From Methylomonas sp. (lineage in GTDB: Bacteria > Pseudomonadota > Gammaproteobacteria > Methylococcales > Methylomonadaceae): DNA of 6,408 bases. The notes below the pieces were generated by a model that saw nothing but the letters and a program-made list of their open reading frames with translations, was not told the origin of the DNA and did no database searches. The DNA is taken from NCBI GenBank assembly GCA_026988195.1, contig JALSLS010000408.1, positions 1 to 6,408 of the forward strand, given 5' to 3'. The translations under genes were made by a program, and so were the position numbers. Of the stretch, positions 6,172 through 6,408 are shown piece after piece (the first letter of the stretch is position 1; every line of letters starts with the position of its first letter).

Positions 6172-6408
6172 ATGCATAAGTTTATAGTTCTATTTTTAAT
6201 CGTTATTTCAAACACTGCATTTGCGGAACAAAATGCAGGTTTTGAAGCCGTTCCAGAACCACCAGAATTACCTATGCCGGTTAAAAGTGGCGAAACCTTG
6301 GAGCCTGATATTACAATTATTAGGAAAGGTAAAAAAACTATTCAAGAGTTTAGAAAGAATGGGCAATTGTATATGGTGAAAATAATTCCTGCTGTAGGTC
6401 CATCCTAT
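6172..6408 (+). CDS. Secreted DUF2782-family protein, 3' end cut by window edge
   Basis: The first 79 codons are present with no stop before the window ends. Residues 1-18 form a short signal peptide (MHKF, a hydrophobic run, then NTAFA) with likely cleavage after Ala18, so the mature protein is periplasmic or envelope-bound. A proline-rich stretch, EAVPEPPELPMP, follows at 25-36. Then comes the DUF2782 core: PDITIIRKGKKTIQEFRKNG and QLYMVKIIPAVGP at about 46-78, matching the family pattern of a charged strand, TIQEYR-x-NGQLYMVKV-x-P-x-xGPPY. Family members are about 100 residues, so only the end is missing. The family is confined largely to gammaproteobacteria and often lies beside polA; its function is unknown. 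It is transcribed away from the SulP gene across a 259-base gap; TAATAT at 6131-6136 is a possible -10 box without a good -35. Confidence 0.85.
   Translation, partial: MHKFIVLFLIVISNTAFAEQNAGFEAVPEPPELPMPVKSGETLEPDITIIRKGKKTIQEFRKNGQLYMVKIIPAVGPSY

Noticed and set aside
6003..6215. Minus-strand open frame of 70 codons
   Set aside because: It overlaps the start and signal peptide of the DUF2782 gene in antisense and shows no domain.

Overview
This is an ordinary chromosomal stretch from an AT-rich gammaproteobacterium (roughly 38-40% G+C judged by eye). HspQ and a DUF2782 protein point to Gammaproteobacteria. The intergenic repeat types and the gene mix would fit a low-GC methanotroph-like lineage (Methylococcales), but that narrower placement is a guess from family resemblance, not a measured result.

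Layout. (1) 1-236, minus strand: the N-terminal 78 codons of hspQ, cut by the window edge. (2) 237-373: a short divergent promoter region. (3) 374-985, plus: complete ribA, GTP cyclohydrolase II. (4) 986-1241: a gap of 256 bases holding a possible -10 box, a six-codon mini-ORF and two overlapping, mutually exclusive hairpins, the second followed by a short T-run. (5) 1242-3644 (alternative start 1200), plus: a complete Lon-like ATP-dependent protease of the AAA_32/Lon_C type, with an intact Ser-Lys dyad and an Arg in place of the P-loop Lys. (6) 3645-4277: 633 bases without a gene between convergent genes, packed with palindromic elements. These are a GTAGGAGC hairpin, a pair of 14-bp inverted repeats bracketing two tandem hairpins, and a large 29-bp-arm palindrome that reads as two head-out REP units (a BIME-like element). 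(7) 4278-5912, minus: a complete SulP-family anion transporter with a C-terminal STAS domain. (8) 5913-6171: a divergent promoter region with a tandem 9-bp repeat. (9) 6172-6408, plus: the N-terminal 79 codons of a secreted DUF2782 protein, running off the window.

The genes do not form one pathway. RibA makes the first riboflavin intermediate. HspQ and the Lon-like enzyme both belong to protein quality control; HspQ is known in enterobacteria as a specificity enhancer of Lon, so their proximity is worth noting. The SulP transporter and the DUF2782 protein are divergent single genes. I found no phage, CRISPR, toxin-antitoxin, transposase, tRNA or rRNA. I see no new multi-gene system; the most unusual part is the repeat cluster at 3760-4215.
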